Source of the DNA: Scolanthus callimorphus
Lineage: Eukaryota > Cnidaria > Anthozoa > Actiniaria > Edwardsiidae
NCBI GenBank assembly: GCA_033964015.1
Contig: CM066914.1
Span: 33,897,492 to 33,961,491 of the forward strand
DNA length: 64,000 nt
Direction: 5' to 3'
Numbering within the stretch: position 1 is the first letter of the stretch; every line of letters starts with the position of its first letter. Both the position numbers and the translations under genes were made by a program. Positions 28,501 through 37,500 of the stretch are shown here, piece by piece. The notes beneath the pieces were generated by a model. It was not told the origin of the DNA, did no database searches, and was given only the letters and a program-made list of their open reading frames with translations.

Positions 28501-31500
28501 AAAATTAAATACACTAAGACCCCATCCACACTTCATCGTTTTCAAACGAAAACGGATACCTTTGCTCCGTTTTCAAAAAGATTTGCGTCCACACTTATCG
28601 TTGTCGTATTGTTTTCGCCGTTTTCGGTGATCGTTTTCGGCGTTGTAGTGTGGACGATAGCCGTATCCGGAGCAAAAAGTATCCGTTTTCGTTTGAAAAC
28701 GGTGTAGTGTGGACGGGGTCTAAGCAAATCAGAAAAGAAACAAATTCAACATCTGACCAATGAGGGGACGAAGTTTAGTCGTGACCCTTTGTGTTTGGTT
28801 TTCCTCTGCAATCTCATTGGCTGACTAAACAAAGTCTCAAGCCTCAACCAATAGGCACGCGTAGAAAACGCAATAGTCTAATTTGCTTTCGACGGTCAAC
28901 TGACGGTCAATCCGCTCTACTATAGAATTAATTGTACGCCTTATGCACGCTGGACAGGCTGAGTACGCAATTGCGACCAGATAACGGCGTTACCGCTGTT
29001 GTGCTGGGGGATAAAATCTTGGTAAACCTTTGATTACCGCGATTTTTTCGCGAACCAGAGTTACCCTCCTCACACAACATTGCTAGCTGGTCAAATGGCA
29101 CGGGAAAATGTCCGCAAAGGGGTTCGTTTGCGTATCATCATGATTAGCATGCATAAGGTGTATTTACATCTGACGTTGTGTTTACTTCTGATATTGTTAT
29201 TTGTTGTTGTTGTTTCAGACCGCAGTAGATTCCGAGACTGAAGACGACGGAGGGAGTCAAGCACAAAAACAAAAGATTGCTTTTTTAGAGAACAACTTAG
29301 ATCAGCTAACTAAAGTCCACAAACAGGTAAGGGATCCTTACTCTCCTGGTACTCGCGCAAAATCAAAAACAAAGAACCAACAACAACCAAAAAAAGGCAA
29401 CAAAACACGCAAAATGACGGACGTATTGATATATTTTTTCTATTTTATCGCGTTCGCAGATAGTTTGGTCGGCTCTGCATTCGCGCGCGATACTCTAGCT
29501 TGAAGCACGCGAGGCCATCTAGGAACTAGATTAAGACGTCATACAGCTATTTCAATAGTTGTTCAAAGGTTGTCGGAGAAATTAGTAGAAACCTGCGAGA
29601 GAATAAGAAATAAGTTGCAAAATGAGTCACTTCTCGTTACCCACACTCCCCAGCGGTCTGGGGGCGTGCGCTTAACCTTGAACACTCTCCTGATAGCGAT
29701 TTTCGAAATAGATGTTTGTTTTCGAAATGCGTAATTGTCGATGTTTTCTTTCCACATCATTTACGCGTACTATGTGTTCGCGTTCTGTTTCTGCGCGCAC
29801 ATCAATGGGAAAATAGTGGTTGACTCATCGCGACATTCACCATGGCAACACACACTTGAAACTGCGGTCGTCAGGTGGTGAAATGCTCTCGATTGTTTGT
29901 ATTGCAATGGTAAAAACGTGGCGACGTTAAAATCACATCTAGTCTTGTTGTAACAAAATGTTGTTTGTTTGTTTGTGTGTTTGTTTCTCTGTGTTGGTTA
30001 ATGGAGCAGATTCCATGTGACGTCACGCGAACCATTTGCGACGAGCCGATCAGAAATGTCAACTTGTGCATAAATGGCTTCCTAAAGTCAGTATATGCAG
30101 CAAATTAGAGCACAATATTTATGCGAAATCTGCTGTGTACATGAGTGTATGTGCATTGTCCCAACAGGGAAGAATATTAAGGATGGTAAAGAAAATTCGA
30201 GAAGAGATCCTGAACAAGCAGCAAAAAGCGTTGGCAGATAACTAGACAATCTTGTAGCTCACGTCGTTAAGTTGCTTCGTGTCATTACATGGGATGCTTT
30301 TCTATCAAACATATCCTCTACGCCGTATGGACCCCAACATCACAGAAGAGCGTACATATAGACCCAAACATGCACATTTGCCCAGTTTTACAACACCAAA
30401 GTATAAGGATTCGGCGCCCCTGGCTGGTAAAAACATGTCGACATTTTTCTTTCTTTCAGCGCAGTGCGTGAAGGTATCATTTTTTGTCAGTTTTTCATTT
30501 TTTGCTCTCGTGCAATGTTATAATGTCAAGGTAGAATCGATGTCCAAGCGTGGATTACAAGCAAAAATATCCTATAACGTGTCTGCTAGCAGGGAATAAT
30601 GTGGCTGTTCTTGCTTAGGGAGGATCTTATTTTTAATCCGTCGTTTCGTCTACGTGAATCAACGCATCTGCTATAATACAATATTGTAAATTATTAGGAA
30701 TTATTTTTTAAAATATAGGTACAAGAACCAGCATTTTACAAGATAAATTTTATAGGCGTTGGTGTATCGCTATCTGTTGTTGTAATATAATAGCTGGATG
30801 TTAAATCCGAAACGAGGTTTATACTATTTTATGGATTTAATTGAAGAATTTGTTATAATAAAGATAAATTTATTATTATCTAATTTGTGCAAATTGAATT
30901 CATTGAGCAAACCACACTGACACTGTACCAGCAAATTTACATCACGGTGCGTAAGGGATTGTTTGTCAAAACGAAACGTTGTACCAGCAAATTTTACATC
31001 ACGGTGCGTAAGGGATTGTTTGTCAAAACGAAACGTTGTACCAGCAAATTTTACATCACGGTGCGTAAGGGATTGTTTGTCAAAACGAAACGTTCCGAGG
31101 ATCAGCGAAAGATGCCAGAATGTTCGCAATTTGTGAAGCAAAAACTAGATTTTATCAAGTCAAACCCAGTTTACATTTCACATTAGGCATTTTTTCTGAG
31201 GAGATGGAAACGTTTCTTATGCTCAATTGCAATATTTTTTAAGAATCTGTTTGGAACGCTCATGGCGATGCAACAAAAGTCGTTCTGATTGGTTAATTTG
31301 AGGGCAAGAAGTCAGTTGGAAGGTTTATCACTCAACGCTTTCCTTGTTTGTCTTTTCTTATTGGCCAGCCATGTGTAACAAAAAGCAAACGACAAGACGA
31401 AGATCACACATCACTTCATTTATTGTACGACACACAGTATTTACAATGTTTTCTTGCATGCATAATGTAGCTCATATAATTTCACTCACCAAAAGCTGCT

Positions 31501-34500
31501 CATAATATAAAGAGTGCGTTTCAAGGAGAGCTTTCAGACACTTGTGTTAAGAAGAAGCCTTTTTTATAAACTTGGAAATATCACAACATCTGATAAGCAA
31601 GGAATACGATATTGGGAAAAAATGAATTTCCTCGAGATTCAAAGCAAATATGCAGTTTTTTTCTTCTAAACCATTTCAAAATACCTTGGAGAATATAACT
31701 GACACTAGTAGTAATTTTTGCCATGGCCAAAAAAATGGCAATTATCTGAGCTGAACAAAATGATCCCAGAATATTATTTTTTGCCTTGTACCAACAGCTG
31801 CCTTGAAACGTCTCTTTCGATTGGTTTATATGATAACGGCCAACACTGATAGTTTATTCATTTCCTATTGCATTCTGTTAACGAGGCATGCAAAATTAAC
31901 TAAGACACCGCCGTTTTCACCACAAATAGATAAACCGTTTTTGACTTTTTATTACTACTACAGAACCTGCCTGTAACGGCCAAGTGTTTGCTTCGTATGG
32001 GGAGCATTTGATGATAAGGTTGTTCATGCCTATTAGGAGAGAAAATTTCATGTCTCCCCACGAATTGCACGCCGCCGGCGTCCTTGATGGTGGTGATGGG
32101 GGGGGGGGGGGGGGGGGGGGGGTTCAATAAACGTTGACGATGTAGACAAGATTAGTGAGAATGAGTCATCACAACACATAACAAAGTATAGAGGATATTA
32201 CATGGCCGCGCGGACATACGAATTTTATCGTCGAGTGTTGAAAATTCACGACTGAGCGCAGTGGGATAATGAACACGAAAAGATAAAATTCGTATCTCCA
32301 AAGCGGCCATGTAATGCTCTGCTTATTATATAAACATGAAGGAAATACTAAATTCTAATTTATTTGAGTTTAAACCTAAAAATCGAGTATGGAGCACAGG
32401 CAAGTGTGTTATTTCACGTGTGAAGATATCAAGTTTTCGCGCGGGAGATCACCCGGTATTTCATTGGTGTTTATATAATAAATATGTATACTATTTGAGT
32501 ACATGCACTAAACCCGTGCAACGATGAAAACAATAAATCCGTGAAACACTATTTACTAAGTAGTACAATTTAGTAATAGTAAAACAAAATAAATTATTAT
32601 TAAATTGTACTATTTAGTACAATTTAGTAAAACTTATATCTCGCGGATAGAGCGAATTTTATAATACTATAGTGAAACCAATCGCAAAGTAATTACACCA
32701 ATTCTGAATAAAACCTATGGGAGTGATTACAAAGTAGAATGGTTTCCACAATCCCGTGAAACAAAGTGTAATAGTCAAAGAGCAATAACCCATACAATAC
32801 AAAAGAGAACAATGGAGTTAGAGCGTAATAAAAGTCTAATATGCTAAAGAGTGTTTCATGGGGTTTTGAAAACCACTCTAATTGCAAATTAAAAACTATT
32901 AATTACAGTAAAATTATAAAAACTATAAAAAATTATTTTTTCAGCGGTCCGGTATCCATCAAATCGCGCGCTCTGATTGGCTCGCGAGCGGTCCGTACGA
33001 TCCGGACCCCGGGTCCGGATGAATTGCACGCGCGCTTATTTCTGTGAAGTTGTATGCTGTTTCAGTGAAAGCAAAATATAAATATATTATTTACCGGCAT
33101 GGGGTCGGTCCAGATCGTGAAATACCGTGGCCTCGCTCACGGTATTTCACGATCCGGACCTCCCAGCCGGTAAATAACATATATATATTACAGTAAAATT
33201 ATTAACAACATAATGTATAAATTCCATTTTTTTTAAAAGATTGTATAAATGAATACAAAATAACTAAAATACAAATGCAAGGAATAACGTTATAACTAAG
33301 GAATAAATGCTATAGAAAGCGCTTGATGAGAAAAGTGACGTAGGGCGCTGATAAAAGATTTGACATTTGACTATTTGTTCACAATCAGCAGATAAATGTT
33401 TCCAATTTTTTTGCAGTAAATTATAACGACCTTCCTGCTCTGTTTTCCTATTATTCGTTGGCATTAAAAATCTAATCCAGAAAATGAATACTGGACTTCG
33501 TTCCTGATAACTAATTACATATGGGTCTATACCAAATTCAGCACATCCGTATTAGTAAAACTGCAAAGTGTGGTGAAGATTGGTTGAATACTGACCGAGA
33601 TATAGTTTTTCTAAATTGATGATTTTTACAATAAAATGTATGGTAGTCGCGCATTGATGCCTGGTTGATACATTTCTTTGTAAAAAAAAAAAGCTACGAT
33701 TTGAGAATTCATATCTCAGAGAGTTTTTGAGTAATTCTTCCCAAACTTTGCAGCTTTTCTAATACGGATGTGCTGAATTCAATACTGGACTTCTTTTTCT
33801 GATAGCAATAAGTATTATTAAGCCATATTAACGGGATATGGGTCTATTGCGCGAATGATCAGTATTGAATCTTCTACGAGTGGCTGGGCAGAAAGCCAGA
33901 ATATTATTGTAAATAGCATTCATTTAGGTATCCATATTGAAACAGTTTCAACATTTTTTCGCTACCCATGAAGGAAGGGGGTATAGCTGTGTGTACATGT
34001 ATGTGGTGTCTGCTTGTCATGACATAAAGAGTACATAGTAAAGAGTAGGCCTGCACCGGGTCCTAAAGTCCCATTAAAACGACTAAAAACGCCCCCCAAA
34101 AATGCGTAAAAACGTTTTAAACCGGCCTAAGTTTCTTTAAAATTTTCACATTCTTTAATTACCCATTTGAATCCCTCTGAAATAATGCTAAAATGCCTAA
34201 ATAATTAGCGGTCCATACCTTCATGTTCCTCAAAACGCCTTAAAATTCCGAATGTCACTGTTAAAAAGCGACTTTAAGACCAACAGTAAGGACTAAAGAG
34301 TATTTAGAAACTGGATTACCAGCGAACGCGCGCCGTTATAAACAGGTGCCCGACTAATATAAATGACATACTCGTGAAGTGACAGTTATGAGGGTCGCAA
34401 TCTTCACCAGCTTGTTGAAGTGGTTTCATTCTGAGAAGGAAAGAAAGTAAAGAAAGACTTCAAAACAAGAAAACACGTGCTTTTGTATAACAAGTCCAAA

Positions 34501-37500
34501 GTGCTCGGATTAATGATCCAGATCACAGACGAAGTGATTTTAAAATGAAAGTAAAAGGTATTACTATTTAAATCATGTTGATAACAGGAAAACACGAGTA
34601 AAAAGGAATTAACTGTGATAATGTTCTTAAAAGATAAAGGAAAAACAAGCTCTTATTCGCCAGATGCCATTTTGATAACGTTGATTCTTCTCAGTGAGAT
34701 TATACGAAGACATGCTAGAAATTACTGGCCCGTATTGTCAAAAATATTCGCTCTCCAGCTGATTCTGTCTGAAATTAATGCAGATTTACTCACAAAAATA
34801 CATCTTGGTCGATAGAGCATGTTCTTGGTCGATGGAGCATTTTCGGAATCCAGATTTAACGCGAAATCCATGATTTTACGAAGCGTGCTGACGTTGATAT
34901 AAAATAAGGAATGCTAGGAATTTTATTTTGGATATTTCGATCAAGCGATTAATAACCATTCACGAATATAAACCATAATTGGCTTCCTTTAGACGTTTTC
35001 CTGTTTCGCTCTTCAACAAATGTGATCGTGTTTTCGATATAAACGCATGTTTGCTTTATCAAGTGATATTGTCGAAATTTCTCTTACGTTGTTGGGCAGA
35101 TTTTTCGCGTCATTCTTTCGCATTTTATCGAGTGCTTCGTTACTTATCGCGTGCTGTTATTTACTCAATTTCGAAAAAAAACAAACGGCCCAAGGAAACG
35201 ACCCGTGATTTCGTTAGGTAATTAGTAGTTTACTTTCACAACAATTAGTAAATGTGTGAGGGAATAATATTACTTTTGCGCAATAATTCCCTCACACATT
35301 TACGACAATCTATCTATCAACACTGAATACACTCTTGACTCTTTCTTGCGTAGGGAATGACTAATAATTCACAAGGTTCTCCACAAAACATGCCAAATAA
35401 CTCATAGTATGTTACCTTTACATTTCTCCCTCTTGCATAAGATTTCCATGTTTTTGTAGACGGGATTTTTCATGAGAATATTGCCAGAGCTCTGCTATCA
35501 GCGAGAAGAGAAAGCCATTCAAGTGCAGCATGAGTTTTGCTCGAGGCCTCTCAGCATGACAGATGGCCCTGGTTCTAGAATAATCACGCCTTATTTGGGC
35601 AAGCCACGCGATCTTTGGGTGTGCTTGTATACGCTTTGCAAACCATAAACCAGCTTTTCGGATCTGTTATCGCTATGTCCGAGATAACGCCGGGATACAG
35701 ATTGGCTTTATAACAACTGTTAGAATTTTGTTGTTACCTAGAGCATGCGTGACTTTTAGAAATGGTGTACTCGCGTGCGAGGATGCCTGCTAATTTCTAG
35801 GGGGGAGGGGAGGTTGCTTTTGTGTTGTATACTTCAGAAACGAACTTTCGTATGGATTCCAGTTTGTTGACGCAAGTTGGAAGATTCATTAAGGGAGTTA
35901 GCGTTGTATGTTGAATGAACAATTTTTAATCGCCCAGAACGAAACATCACATGATCTGAATCGAAACAGAATGTGACGCGATTACCGTGTTTAGTATATT
36001 TTTTTTTCGAATTTCGTTTTTCGGCCGTTGCATATTATTATTTGTAAAATAGCGCCGATAGAATGCGACCTCTGATTGGCCGAGAGCTGTGGTTACTGTG
36101 TTTTAAACCCATGGTAAAGAATATGGGAGAACACTCGGAAATCGTATTCTCGTATTCTCTCAACATCCCTCGTGCATTTGTCAAATTATAAACCATAGAA
36201 ATATGTGTTCTATTGCTTATGTCGCTATTATAAATATCCTTCTATACGCTTGGATGTCCTTACAATGTCTTGTTTCATGCGCAGATCGTCAATTTGATCA
36301 CCTGGACTATGCTTTTATCCAACAATAGCGTTTTTTATATTTGACTACCATATGTGTGACATGCGTTTCGGAGTCCAAACAAATCAAGTGTTTTACAAAT
36401 CATTGCATAAAATAGTATCCATGTAGCTATACTTTGTTGTTTTACAAATCATTGCATAAAATAGTATCCATGTAGCTATACTTTGTTTGTCCCCGCTAAC
36501 GCTTACCTATTTCTCTTCAGCTCGTACGCGACAACGCTGATCTAAGATGCGAATTACCCAAGCTCGAGAAGCGCCTACGAGCGACACAGGAGCGAGTTAA
36601 GTCCCTGGAACAAGCGCTGAAGGACGCCAAACAGGGAGCGCAACGAGACAGAGCGCGCTACCAGAAGGAGGTGGAACGAATTAAGGATACAATGAGGCAA
36701 AAACAAGCCGCCGCTAAGAAGAGCGCTCAAGCGCATATAGGTGAGCATACGCACTTTAAAATTATTTTTTTCAAGTAAGAAACGGCAGGGTAAAACCCAA
36801 CCTGCAGACCTGGTAATCTCGTTTAGGATGAAGAATGTTGTACACATCAAGAGAAAATTCTAAAAAGTAAAACGGTCAGGGACACTTCATCCATTTATAA
36901 AAAAAGTAATAAATAAATAATGGGTTACGCAAATCGGATTCCACTAGGTGGCTCTTCTGCCGTTGCGGGGCCTACGGTTTAACGTTCTTATCCGAGAAGA
37001 TGTGAAGGTCTAACCATTTGCAGATGTTAGAGCAAAGGCAGCACCTTCTTCTCAATTATTTAGAACAGACCCTGAGTGTAGGTCCGGCCGGGGTTTTGAA
37101 TTCCCAACCTCCCGCACAGAAGCCCGGCGCTCTACCACTGCGCTAACCGGTCGGCGGTTAGCGTTGTTAGCGGAGCGCCCTTTTTCTGAATTTTTGACCC
37201 CTTTCACAAATCTGGCTACGCCCATTATAGTCTGAATGGCCGTCTTGGTGGACAGTAGGACCAGAAAGTCCCAATTGAGTGTTTTTTAAAAGTAATTTCA
37301 AAGGCTTTCAGAAAATATGTAAACACTTGTCCTTTCTTTATGGACGCTTGAAAACAGCAACCATAATTGAGGTTACGATCCAATTGGAGGGCAAACAGGC
37401 TAATTGCCAGAAGCTTTTACATTTATTATTATTATTATTTTTTACAATTCTACAGCCAAGCCTATTAGACCAGGTCAACAGGTTCAACAGGGCGTGGCCA

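Noticed and set aside
30887..31186. 99-codon protein with 19-residue repeats
   Set aside because: Kept only as a low-interest note; 57-bp tandem repeat explains the open frame.
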